DNA from: Ruminococcus sp. UBA4350
GTDB taxonomy: Bacteria > Bacillota > Clostridia > Oscillospirales > Ruminococcaceae
Length of the DNA stretch: 16,472 nucleotides
Reading direction: 5' to 3'
Assembly: GCA_002394125.1 (NCBI GenBank)
Contig: DGSY01000154.1
Coordinates: 1-16,472 of the forward strand
Positions 6,466-14,028 of this stretch are shown here, piece by piece. Made by a program: the position numbers and the translations under genes. The notes under the pieces are model-generated. The model made no database searches. It was not told the DNA's origin and saw nothing but the letters and a program-made list of their open reading frames with translations. How positions within the stretch are numbered: the first letter of the stretch is position 1; each line of letters opens with the position of its first letter.

Positions 6466-7351
6466 TTGTTTCCTCTGCTTTCGTCCCGCGGATGCTTCTG
6501 CCCTCGTCATAATCATCGAGGAAGTGGTGATATTCGTCCCCGCGGTGATAGGATATGATCGTTTGCAGATTGACGTTTTCCACGCTGCGGAAAATGTTTT
6601 TATCGACAGCCGGATTGACTGCGCGGAGCTGTTTCAGCAGCGCTTTGATCTCCTGCCGCTTGGAGCCGCCGCCCCCGTTGTCGCACATGGTACAGTTTTC
6701 GGTGAAGCGGCAGGCGCACTGGATAAACTGCAAATCATTGTATTGCTTCCAGCGGATAATATCCGCTTCGCGCACGAGATACATCGGGCGGATGAGCTGC
6801 ATTCCCTCATAGTTTTCGCTGTGCAGCTTCGGCATCATGGTCTGCACCTGCGAGCCGTAGAGCATTCCCATGAGGATCGTTTCGATCACATCGTCAAAAT
6901 GATGCCCGAGTGCGATCTTATTGCAGCCGAGTTCCTTTGCAGTCTTGTAGAGATGGCCGCGCCGCATCCGTGCGCAGAGATAGCAGGGGTGCTGATCGAC
7001 CTTTGCGACCGCATCGAAAATACCGGTTTCAAAGACCTGAACAGGAATTTCAAGCAGCTCTGCATTTTCGCGGATCTTCTGATAATTGATCTCGTTATAG
7101 CCGGGGTTCATGACAAGGAATACGACCTCAAACGGGATTTTTGAATACCGCTGAAGCCGTTTCATGCACATCGCCATGAGCATCGAATCCTTGCCGCCGG
7201 AAATACAGACAGCGATTTTATCGCCCGCCTGAATCAGCTGATATTCCTTGATGCCCTTGAGAAACTTTGTCCAGATCTCCCTGCGAAATTTACCAACGAC
7301 CGAAAGCTCAATCTGATTGGGCATTTCGGTTCTGACCGGTCTTTCCGTCAT
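6446..7351 (-). CDS. TtcA/TtuA-like PP-loop ATPase, probable tRNA thiolation enzyme
   Basis: The 301-residue cytoplasmic protein has the PP-loop SGGKDS at 51-56 that adenylates the target base, and GHHFDD at 149-154, typical of this family. Cysteine pairs at 123/126 (HPCYLCARMRRG), 212/214 (CACRF) and 220/223 can hold an Fe-S cluster, as in TtcA, which makes 2-thiocytidine at tRNA position 32. The C-terminal stretch FRSVENVNL (254-262) is also characteristic. It is the first gene of a three-gene operon with its own strong promoter. ATG at 7351 is supported by AAGGAG 7-8 bases upstream. The family is clear. Whether the target is C32 or another tRNA position cannot be decided from sequence, so no gene symbol is given. 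Confidence 0.92.
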   Translation of the reverse strand: MTERPVRTEMPNQIELSVVGKFRREIWTKFLKGIKEYQLIQAGDKIAVCISGGKDSMLMAMCMKRLQRYSKIPFEVVFLVMNPGYNEINYQKIRENAELLEIPVQVFETGIFDAVAKVDQHPCYLCARMRRGHLYKTAKELGCNKIALGHHFDDVIETILMGMLYGSQVQTMMPKLHSENYEGMQLIRPMYLVREADIIRWKQYNDLQFIQCACRFTENCTMCDNGGGGSKRQEIKALLKQLRAVNPAVDKNIFRSVENVNLQTIISYHRGDEYHHFLDDYDEGRSIRGTKAEETNESDLS

Positions 7352-7390
7352 AGCACGCTCTCCTTTTACTATTCATATAGAAACAGTATG

Positions 7391-7419
7391 ATTATAGCAT
7401 ACTCTGTTCTGTTTGTCAA
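7391..7419 (-). promoter_or_regulatory. Consensus promoter of the tRNA-sulfuration operon
   Basis: On the minus strand a perfect -35 TTGACA (7414-7419), a 17-base spacer ending in TATGC (extended -10) and a perfect -10 TATAAT (7391-7396) give about 30 bases of leader before the ribosome binding site. This is the strongest promoter in the window. Confidence 0.9.
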
Positions 7420-7431
7420 TCTGTTTTTTGT

Positions 7432-7572
7432 ATACTCAATGACTTCGCGCAGCTCGGTATGCCGTTTGACCATGTGGAAGATGAGAGCATCCGTCTGCCG
7501 AAGGAGCTGCGGCTTGCCGGACTGATGATTGTCTATACGATCTTTGCTCAGATCATGAAGCGCATTTATTGA
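7432..7572 (+). pseudogene. 3' fragment of an unrecognised gene
   Basis: A plus-strand frame reads LNDFAQLGMPFDHVEDESIRL followed by PKELRLAGLMIVYTIFAQIMKRIY and stop. It has protein-like composition with an amphipathic C-terminal helix, but no start codon or ribosome binding site, because the sequence upstream is the promoter of the opposite operon. An intrinsic terminator follows 27 bases after the stop, as expected for a real gene end. I do not recognise the family. It looks like the tail of a gene lost by deletion or rearrangement. Confidence 0.45.
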
Positions 7573-7598
7573 GTGGGTCTGATCGAAACCTGAAATTT

Positions 7599-7619
7599 GC
7601 GTCCGGCATTGCCGGACGC
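7599..7619 (+). terminator. Intrinsic terminator behind the gene fragment
   Basis: A GCGTCCGGC / GCCGGACGC stem of 9 bp with a 3-base loop is followed by TTTGCTTTTC on the plus strand. Confidence 0.75.
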
Positions 7620-7660
7620 TTTGCTTTTCGGAAAACAATCTCAATGCAAAATCATCCGTT

Positions 7661-7767
7661 CACAGGATATGGTGTTCTGTATGGGTGCGGAATCGGCTTC
7701 TGCGAGGTACATCGGGAAGTGAATACAGAGAAACCGCCGCCTGCAACAAATCACACAGGCGGCGGTT
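7661..7767 (+). repeat. Dispersed repeat, copy A
   Basis: This stretch shares GGATATGGTGTTCTGTATG, GGTACATCGG and a closing GCCGCCTG...CAGGCGGC hairpin with copies B (12871-12991) and C (16167-16284), all in the same orientation. Its left end differs from B and C (CACAGG in place of GACACGGG). It occupies the gap between a plus-strand gene fragment and the convergent dockerin gene. Confidence 0.8.
7732..7767. terminator. Hairpin of repeat copy A, terminator of the dockerin gene
   Basis: AACCGCCGCCTG (7732-7743) pairs perfectly with CAGGCGGCGGTT (7756-7767) around a 12-base loop. On the minus strand it lies 9 bases after the dockerin gene stop and is followed by TCTCTGTATT, so the repeat seems to serve as that gene's terminator. 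Confidence 0.65.
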
Positions 7768-7776
7768 CGCATTCGT

Positions 7777-10700
7777 TTACTTGTTCAGAAGCAGCCGTTT
7801 CAGAAGCGTCAGATCGACAGCGCTGAGCCGGTTATCCCTGTTGATATCCGCATGGCGCCAGGATGTCATTTCATCGCTTTCGGTGAGCAGCCACTTTTGC
7901 AGCATGACCGCATCTGCGACCGTGACTTCGCCGTCCAGATTGCAGTCGCCGGGGAGATCGTCATTCTCATACGGGCAGTTGATGCGGAGCCAGTTGAGAT
8001 TGAACAGATATCCTTCTCCGCCCTTGAACACGAAATAGACATCATTGACGCCGACCGTCGGTTCGATGGTGCAGCGCTGCGTTTTCCATGTCTGCCAGCC
8101 GCCCGTGCCGCTGACATCCATGCTGCCGATCAGCTTGCCGTCGGGCGCGCCCAGCCGTACCTCGATTGCACCGCCGCTGCTGTTTGCGCCGACGCGGAAA
8201 TCAATGGAAGCTGCGCCCCTGCCGAAGTTCATGCCGTGGAAGCCGATATAGTCACCGTTTTCGATGAAAGCCACATCGCTGCCGCCCTCGCTGCAATCCT
8301 CTGTGCTGATGCCGGACTGCACATTGTAATCCTCTGCTTCAGTCACATCACCGGCAGGCGCGACCGTGCCTGTGACACTTACTTTGCATTTTGCGGTGAA
8401 CTGCTTGTCGCTTGCTTCCAGCGTTCTTGCGATGATCTCGGCGGAGCCTTCCGACCATGCGGTTACAACACCGCTGCTGTCAACGGATGCCACAAGCGGA
8501 TTCGAGGACGTCCACAGCACCGCCTTGTCGGTTGCGTTATCCGGAGAAACCGCCGCCGTAATCGGTGCGGAATCACCTGCGTTCAGCGCAAGCGAATCAT
8601 GATTCAGGCTGATGCCGGAGACATGGACATACTGCCCGTTCAGCTTCCATTTTGCCTGAATGCGCTGATTGTAATCCGGCATGATGAAGGTGCAGCGCGT
8701 GCCGTCCGTCTGAAGCTCCATTGCATCAATACCGGGCTGCCAGCAGTCAAATGTGTAACCCGGTCTGGATTTCGCGTCGAGCGTGACAACATCACCGGCC
8801 TTGTGGTATTCCACGATGGATTTTCCCATTTGGTCGCCGACATTGTTGATGACAAGCGTATGCATATCCTCGCGGTGAATCCGGACAAGATGCATATCTC
8901 TTGCGCCGACCGCTTCCTGCTTTGTGCTGCCTGCCGGAACGAGCCGGAACACCAGAAGCTGATCGAGATCATATCCCGGCAGAATCTTCACGCGGACGGT
9001 CTTGCTTGTGTCACCCGCGGAGAATGTCACATCCGGCGCATCGACAAAGCTGTAATCCTTGTCCGGACGCGCATCACCGGCAACCGGTGTTACGGTAAAG
9101 GACATTGTACCGGCCGCGGGCTTGCTGAGCTTCAGCTCCAGATCAAGGACATCGCCGGGCTTTGCTGCGGAATTCAGCGTGCCGAAGCTGACATTCACAT
9201 CCTCCGTCAGGCCGAGCTCCGGATCATAGCCGACCGCTGTTTTCGGATAGACCGCATAGGCGCCCATGTCGATGCCGCCCTCTCCGGCGCCGATCGCAGG
9301 GCTGCCTGCCTTCAGCGAAAAGTCGCCGGCAGCAGCATTGACAAACATCGGATCCTTGCCGAGATTGGATTTGACGCCGATCTGCGCGTTGAATGCATCC
9401 ACCGTGATCGCCGGCTGCGAGGGATCCATATAGCGGACATAGGCTGCCTTTCGGGGAGAATACCACAGATTGCTCCGGAAGATATTGGAGCCGCCGCCCT
9501 TGAGGTCGATGCCGTGCCATGCGTGGAAACCGTTGACGGAGGTTTCCTTGACCAGAATGCCGGCGGTATCATTGCCGCCGTACATACTGTCTGCATCTTC
9601 ATAAGAAATATTGTTCCGGACGTCATTGTTCCATGATCTGTCCAGCGAGATGCCGTTTTTGAGGTTGTAGGTTACATTGTTTACCCAGTGCGCATCCCAT
9701 GTGGAGCCGGTATCCCAGAATGCGGAGAACAGGCCGGATTCGATGCGCTGTGCCGGGAAATTCATGAAGTACGGCGTATCCCCGACCATGCGCTTATTGC
9801 CGTCCAGCGGTCTGTTATAGACGATATTTTCGTATGCCCAGTTCCGGGTGCATTCCGATTCATTGAACATGAAATAGGCGGTGTTGTGTGAAACATTCCG
9901 GACTGCGGTGAAATCCCTGACGCTGATATCGAGCCAGATCGTGCCGCCGTTGACCGAGCCGCCGGAATAATTGAATGCGAATGCATTATTGCGGTTGCCG
10001 TCGGCTCTGCCGCCGAGCGTGGAGGATTCCGCGCCGCCTGCAGCGGCGTTTTTGCCGATCGCACCGATAAATGTATTCTCGCAGATGATGCTGTTCTGGG
10101 TGTGATTGTCGTAGCAGAGCGTTTCGCCGTAGACACTCTGGAAATAGTTGTTGCGGATGACATTGTCCGGGCCTGCGACCGGAACGTTCACATCGGGGCG
10201 GTAGACACCCTGATTCGACCATGACCACGGCGCATTGTAGACACAGCCGATATTCTGGAATCTGTTGTTCAGAACCTCATTGCCCCTGCCCATGATATTG
10301 ATGGTGCTGCGGGCATATTTGTAATCCTCAAAGACAAAGCCTTCGATCCGGACATAGTCCCGCCCGAACAGGTTGAACACATCGGTGAGCTGATTCTTCC
10401 TGCCGGCGATGGAATATTCGATGCCGGCATTGTCGTAATGCTGCACCTCATCCTCGCGCCAGCCGGTATCCTGAAGCCACTGCGCTCTGACCTGCGGCGT
10501 GACGGAGGAGCCGTCAAATACATCCTTGTGCTTGATGATGACCTTGCCGATGTCCTCTGTTTTTTCGGGGCGGAATACGATCATTGCATCCGCTCTGCCG
10601 GATTCTCCCGGACGGATATCATCTTCAATATAAGTGCCGGGACGGATGAGAATCGTCGTGCCGGCGGTTGCTTCCGCCGCGGCTTTTTTGATGGAGCGGT

Positions 10701-10896
10701 ACGGACTCTGCGATGAGCCGTTTCCGCCTGCGTCATTGCCGTTCTCTGCGACATAAAGCACTCTGCCGCTGATCTCCGCAGCCTTTGCTTCGGTCAGCTT
10801 CACGATGCCCGCATTCGGCATCAAAAGTGCCGGAATCGTGAACAGACTCAGTAAGAATCCCCGCTGATATGATGCTTTCGCTTTTCTCTGTTTCAT
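7777..10896 (-). CDS. Secreted multidomain parallel beta-helix protein with CBM6 and dockerin (putative polysaccharide lyase or hydrolase)
   Basis: The 1039-residue protein probably attacks pectin or another acidic plant polysaccharide within a cellulosome. A signal peptide covers 1-40. A right-handed parallel beta-helix covers about 45-548, opening with YVAENGNDAGGNGSSQSPY, containing many Asn-ladder coils, and ending in GSPAIGAG...DMGAY as in PL9/DUF1565-type proteins. A Calx-beta-like domain covers about 565-672, an InlB-B-type repeat 678-752 (GYTFDCW...FIMPDYN), a BIG2-like domain 756-843, and a CBM6-like module 852-973 starting EAEDY. A type I dockerin covers 983-1039, with calcium loops at Asp984/Asn986/Asp988/Asp995 and Asp1017/Asn1019/Asp1021/Asp1028. 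The catalytic residue was not identified. It has its own promoter, divergent from a sugar-sensing regulator at 11108. ATG at 10896 has AAAGGA upstream. Confidence 0.9.
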   Translation of the reverse strand: MKQRKAKASYQRGFLLSLFTIPALLMPNAGIVKLTEAKAAEISGRVLYVAENGNDAGGNGSSQSPYRSIKKAAAEATAGTTILIRPGTYIEDDIRPGESGRADAMIVFRPEKTEDIGKVIIKHKDVFDGSSVTPQVRAQWLQDTGWREDEVQHYDNAGIEYSIAGRKNQLTDVFNLFGRDYVRIEGFVFEDYKYARSTINIMGRGNEVLNNRFQNIGCVYNAPWSWSNQGVYRPDVNVPVAGPDNVIRNNYFQSVYGETLCYDNHTQNSIICENTFIGAIGKNAAAGGAESSTLGGRADGNRNNAFAFNYSGGSVNGGTIWLDISVRDFTAVRNVSHNTAYFMFNESECTRNWAYENIVYNRPLDGNKRMVGDTPYFMNFPAQRIESGLFSAFWDTGSTWDAHWVNNVTYNLKNGISLDRSWNNDVRNNISYEDADSMYGGNDTAGILVKETSVNGFHAWHGIDLKGGGSNIFRSNLWYSPRKAAYVRYMDPSQPAITVDAFNAQIGVKSNLGKDPMFVNAAAGDFSLKAGSPAIGAGEGGIDMGAYAVYPKTAVGYDPELGLTEDVNVSFGTLNSAAKPGDVLDLELKLSKPAAGTMSFTVTPVAGDARPDKDYSFVDAPDVTFSAGDTSKTVRVKILPGYDLDQLLVFRLVPAGSTKQEAVGARDMHLVRIHREDMHTLVINNVGDQMGKSIVEYHKAGDVVTLDAKSRPGYTFDCWQPGIDAMELQTDGTRCTFIMPDYNQRIQAKWKLNGQYVHVSGISLNHDSLALNAGDSAPITAAVSPDNATDKAVLWTSSNPLVASVDSSGVVTAWSEGSAEIIARTLEASDKQFTAKCKVSVTGTVAPAGDVTEAEDYNVQSGISTEDCSEGGSDVAFIENGDYIGFHGMNFGRGAASIDFRVGANSSGGAIEVRLGAPDGKLIGSMDVSGTGGWQTWKTQRCTIEPTVGVNDVYFVFKGGEGYLFNLNWLRINCPYENDDLPGDCNLDGEVTVADAVMLQKWLLTESDEMTSWRHADINRDNRLSAVDLTLLKRLLLNK

Positions 10897-10964
10897 TTCC
10901 CATTTTCCTTTCTGCGCGCAGGGCGCAAGCTGTCCGCTGCGCTTGGATGCAGCGTTCCGATATT

Positions 10965-10994
10965 ATTATAAACCAGATTTCATGCCGGAATCAA
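10965..10994 (-). promoter_or_regulatory. Promoter of the dockerin enzyme gene
   Basis: On the minus strand a -35 TTGATT (10989-10994) and a -10 TATAAT (10965-10970) are 18 bases apart. This is a little off the ideal, which fits an activated or repressible gene. Confidence 0.65.
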
Positions 10995-11001
10995 GACTGT
11001 A

Positions 11002-11053
11002 TTGCGGCATATTAAAAGACAATAGTATATATTTTGTAAGCAATATGTCGTAA
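11002..11053. promoter_or_regulatory. Operator-like inverted repeat between divergent promoters
   Basis: TTGCGGCATATT (11002-11013) and AATATGTCGTAA (11042-11053) are inverted with 10 of 12 positions matching; their centres are 40 bases apart. They lie symmetrically inside the two -35 boxes (10989-10994 and 11058-11063). A further CAATATG at 11072-11078 repeats one half-site within the regulator's own promoter spacer. The natural ligand is the divergently encoded AraC-type regulator. Confidence 0.5.
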
Positions 11054-11057
11054 AGTC

Positions 11058-11086
11058 TTGCACTTTGGTTCACAATATGCTATAAT
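11058..11086 (+). promoter_or_regulatory. Promoter of the AraC-type regulator gene
   Basis: TTGCAC (11058-11063), 17 bases ending in ATGC (extended -10), and a perfect TATAAT (11081-11086). The transcript should start near 11093, just before the AGGGGGG ribosome binding site. Confidence 0.75.
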
Positions 11087-11107
11087 GGAGTGAGGGGGGA
11101 TTCAGAT

Positions 11108-12856
11108 ATGAAAAAACGGCTGATTATCGGTGTCATCACGGCAGAGTGCTGCCGGGATTATATAGAGCAGATGCTCTGCGGCATCATTGCACAAAGCAGT
11201 CTCGCCGGCTGCAATGTCATAGTGCTGGCCGCGCGGAATAATTTTCAGGCGCCTGTGTCGCCGCATATCGCGCATGAAGCAGACCTGTACCGGCTGATCG
11301 GCTCGCCCTGCTTTGACGGCTTTATCTATGACCGGAATGCCTTTGCAAACGGCGCAGTTTCAAAGCATCTGGATGATCTGCTCCGGAAGACCGGCAGACC
11401 CGTGATGCTGCTGGATGCCGGTGAACATCCCTATTTTGAAAATACTGTCTCGCATGATCCGGAGACATTCTCGCTGCTGATCGAGCATATGATACAGGTT
11501 CACAGCCACAGGAAAATCTACTGCCTGACCGGCACCAAAGGCACCACACAGGCGGAGAAGCGTCTGGAGACCTATTTTCATGTGATGCAGCGTCACGGTC
11601 TGTATTATGATGAAAGCTATTATGCCTACGGCGATTTCTGGCGGGATGCCCCTGTAAAATATGCACAGCGGCTCATCAGCGGAGAGCTGCCGATGCCGGA
11701 TGCGATTGTCTGTGCCAATGATATCATGGCGGATGCGCTGATTGCCGCGCTCGGAAAGGCGGGAATCCGTGTGCCGCAGGATGTTGCCGTTACCGGCTTT
11801 GACGGGTATCTCGATGATGCGCTGAGCGCGGTCAGCCTGACCAGCTTTCCGCACAGCTGCTACCAGCTCGGCGCTGACGCATTCAGGCGGCTTTTCAGCA
11901 TCATAACCGGAAAAAGCTGCCGCAGGCTCCGGACAAGACACAGCAGAATTCAGATCGGACAGAGCTGCGGCTGTGTACCGGTTCTGCGGCAGAGTGAGAA
12001 AAGCCGCAGAGAACAGCGGCTGCTCTCTGTTTACAAAGAGTGGTTTTATCACAGCGAGGTGCTGTTTGAGATGATGCATACAGGCTCGCTGCATGATCTG
12101 CTGTTTCTCGCCGCAAGCCGCATTTATCTTGTATGCCACTGGAATCAGTTCCGCATCTTCCTGACGAGTGATTATCTGAAATCCGTTCAGGATAATCCGC
12201 CTCCCGGTAAGAAAGACTGCTGTGAGGTGCTATGGACAGACCGCGCAGGCAAGAGCAGCGGTATATCAGAGCATCCCGTGAATCAGGCGGACATTGTGGC
12301 GTATCTGACACAGAATCCGGCGCATCCGAGTGCATATTATCTTTCCGCGCTGCATATGGATGAGCGGCAGTTCGGGATTGCTGCATTGTCCTTCGGGAAG
12401 CTGCCCTGCTGCTATCAGCCGGAATACTGCACATGGATCAGCTATCTGTGCCTTGCACTGGAGCAGCTTGCAGAAAAAAGAAAGCTCAGGCCGCAGAATG
12501 CAGATGACAGAAAGGAACGGGAGAACCTCCAGCTTTACCGGCAGCTTCTCCAGATCCGTGAAGAAATGCAGCAGCATCCGGAATCGGACTGGAATGTGCA
12601 GAAGCTGTGCGAACAGACGCATATCAGCAGAAGCTATCTGCAAAGAATGTATAAGCGCTATTTCGGGAAAAGTGTTTTTGAGGAGCTGATCGACTTCCGG
12701 CTGCAAAAAGCCAAAGATCTGCTCGGCAGTACAGAATTTCCGATCTCACAGATCGCGGAGCTTTGCGGCTATGAAACCTATGCGCATTTCGCCAAGCAGT
12801 TCAAGGCGCAGGAGGGCGTCACGCCGTCAGCATTCCGGAACAAGTCCCATTCCTGA
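11108..12856 (+). CDS. Fused periplasmic-binding-protein-like and AraC-family transcriptional regulator
   Basis: The 582-residue product has a LacI/GalR-type sugar-binding fold without the usual N-terminal LacI helix-turn-helix at about 4-290, including DAIVCANDIMADALIAALGK (198-217) and PQDVAVTGFDG (223-233). A middle region at 300-470 is unassigned. An AraC DNA-binding domain covers about 480-578, with helices around VQKLCEQTHISRSYLQRMYKRYFG and ISQIAELCGYETYAHFAKQF. The layout recalls XylR-type regulators, which bind sugar in the first domain and DNA with the AraC domain. ATG at 11108 is chosen because AGGGGGG precedes it by 7-8 bases; the in-frame GTG at 11090 lies before the predicted transcript start. 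It diverges from the dockerin enzyme gene and probably regulates it in response to a breakdown sugar. Confidence 0.92.
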   Translation: MKKRLIIGVITAECCRDYIEQMLCGIIAQSSLAGCNVIVLAARNNFQAPVSPHIAHEADLYRLIGSPCFDGFIYDRNAFANGAVSKHLDDLLRKTGRPVMLLDAGEHPYFENTVSHDPETFSLLIEHMIQVHSHRKIYCLTGTKGTTQAEKRLETYFHVMQRHGLYYDESYYAYGDFWRDAPVKYAQRLISGELPMPDAIVCANDIMADALIAALGKAGIRVPQDVAVTGFDGYLDDALSAVSLTSFPHSCYQLGADAFRRLFSIITGKSCRRLRTRHSRIQIGQSCGCVPVLRQSEKSRREQRLLSVYKEWFYHSEVLFEMMHTGSLHDLLFLAASRIYLVCHWNQFRIFLTSDYLKSVQDNPPPGKKDCCEVLWTDRAGKSSGISEHPVNQADIVAYLTQNPAHPSAYYLSALHMDERQFGIAALSFGKLPCCYQPEYCTWISYLCLALEQLAEKRKLRPQNADDRKERENLQLYRQLLQIREEMQQHPESDWNVQKLCEQTHISRSYLQRMYKRYFGKSVFEELIDFRLQKAKDLLGSTEFPISQIAELCGYETYAHFAKQFKAQEGVTPSAFRNKSHS

Positions 12857-12870
12857 ATATGTATCTGCTT

Positions 12871-12991
12871 ACTGAAAACATTGACACGGGATATGGCATC
12901 CTGCATGAGTGCGGAAACGGCTGCGGAGCGGTACATCGGGAAGTGGATACAGATAAAGTGAACCGCCGTCTGCATTGTATTGCAGGCGGCG
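12871..12991 (+). repeat. Dispersed repeat, copy B
   Basis: This copy begins ACTGAAAACATTGACACGGG, nearly identical to the left end of copy C, continues through GGATATGG and GTACATCGGGAAGTG, and ends in a GCCGTCTGCA/TGCAGGCGGC hairpin. It starts 14 bases after the regulator stop codon. Confidence 0.8.
12964..12991 (+). terminator. Hairpin of repeat copy B, terminator of the regulator gene
   Basis: CGCCGTCTGCA (12964-12974) pairs with TGCAGGCGGCG (12981-12991) with one T-G pair and a 6-base loop, followed by ATTTGCTTG. A weaker GATACC/GGTATC hairpin with a TTTTT tract follows at 13017-13046 and may back it up. Confidence 0.6.
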
Positions 12992-13081
12992 ATTTGCTTG
13001 GCATATTCAGTTCACAGATACCAAACCGGTATCGTAAAGATTTTTCTCTCAGGACATACGGCTGCGGTGCCGGACTCCGTC

Positions 13082-14014
13082 TCATCCCTCTGATCTGATC
13101 GCAATATCACCGGAGGTCGTTTCGATATTGATCTGATTTGAGCCGCTGCCCGCAGTGTAGGTATCGCCGTCTTTTTTCAGTGAAATATCGGAATCGAATT
13201 TGCCCGATGCGGTATCCACAGCTGCCTTGAAATCGGCAGATTCCGGGACAAAGAGCGCAGCCTTGCCGGATGTTGTATCGACATCCACAGATGCAGGCAC
13301 CGCGCTGAAATGCAGCGTTTCATTGCCGCTGGTGCTTTCCGCGGAAACAGACTCACTCTGCTGCACGCTGAGCTCTGTATCGCCGGATGTTGAATGCAGG
13401 TTCAGCGTTTTCAACGTTTCTGCCGAGATCAGGAGCTTGCCGGAGGTGCTTGTTACCTTGAGCGTGTCGGCAGAGCCCTTCTGGTCAACGGTCACATCGC
13501 CGGATGTGGAATCAATTTCAAAATCGGAGGCGGAGCAGCCGCTGAGCTGCAAAATGCCTGAGGTGACATCTGCTGCAATGTTTTTTGCCGAGATGTCCGA
13601 AATTGTCGTATCGGCGGAGGTGCAGTCGCAGTTCAGCGTATCGAGTTCCATGCCGTTCGGCAGCAGGATCTCCAGCTCTTTCTTTGCGTCGGACAGATTG
13701 AAGTTGATGCCGGGCTTGCAGTAACGGATGTGCAGCGTCGAGCCGTCCAGCCATGTCTGCACCTTCTGGTCATCGCGCAGGGAGACATTGCAGGTCTCAG
13801 TCACGGTGACATTCGGCTGATCGTGATGGGCGACCGTGACGCTGCCCGATGTCCAGTCGATATCCAGGGCCGTGACCGCGCTGTCAGTCGTGAAGTCACC
13901 CGCGCTGTATTTGTCGCTGTTTGCAAACCCGATCGGGAGATTGGTGCAGCCGGATGTGCAGACAGCGGCTGCTGCGGAAAGAACCAGTGCAAAGATTTTG
14001 AACATCATTTTCAT
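13082..14014 (-). CDS. DUF4097-type beta-helical putative lipoprotein
   Basis: The 310-residue product starts with a signal peptide ending in CTSGC, so Cys23 may be lipidated, although Thr at -3 makes the lipobox imperfect. The mature chain carries about ten short units of the form (S/T)TSG-x-x-x-(V/L/I), for example STSGDVTV, STSGKLLI, STSGDTEL and TTSGKAAL. This is the pattern of DUF4097 proteins, predicted to form an extended beta-solenoid on the cell surface; their biochemical role is unknown. ATG at 14014 has AAAGGAG upstream, and the gene starts 14 bases after the anti-sigma stop. The longer in-frame start at 14059 overlaps the anti-sigma gene and lacks a site. It is the third gene of the ECF operon, so it is probably a regulon member or signal-sensing partner. 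Confidence 0.85.
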   Translation of the reverse strand: MKMMFKIFALVLSAAAAVCTSGCTNLPIGFANSDKYSAGDFTTDSAVTALDIDWTSGSVTVAHHDQPNVTVTETCNVSLRDDQKVQTWLDGSTLHIRYCKPGINFNLSDAKKELEILLPNGMELDTLNCDCTSADTTISDISAKNIAADVTSGILQLSGCSASDFEIDSTSGDVTVDQKGSADTLKVTSTSGKLLISAETLKTLNLHSTSGDTELSVQQSESVSAESTSGNETLHFSAVPASVDVDTTSGKAALFVPESADFKAAVDTASGKFDSDISLKKDGDTYTAGSGSNQINIETTSGDIAIRSEG

Positions 14015-14028
14015 AGTCGTTTCTCCTT

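Noticed and set aside
5593..6558. Long plus-strand frames opposite the cysteine desulfurase and TtcA-like genes
   Set aside because: They mirror conserved catalytic genes on the other strand, and their compositions (many Arg, Cys, His) are typical of antisense reading.
7852..9636. A 594-codon open frame on the plus strand opposite the dockerin gene
   Set aside because: It is the complement of a well-supported gene with signal peptide and recognisable domains; the translation is Ile/Arg/Cys-rich without known motifs or a ribosome binding site.
11090..11107. GTG at 11090 as start of the regulator
   Set aside because: It precedes the predicted transcript start and would place the ribosome binding site inside the gene.
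11360..12139. Minus-strand frame inside the AraC-type regulator
   Set aside because: It overlaps conserved sugar-binding-domain codons on the plus strand and lacks start signals.
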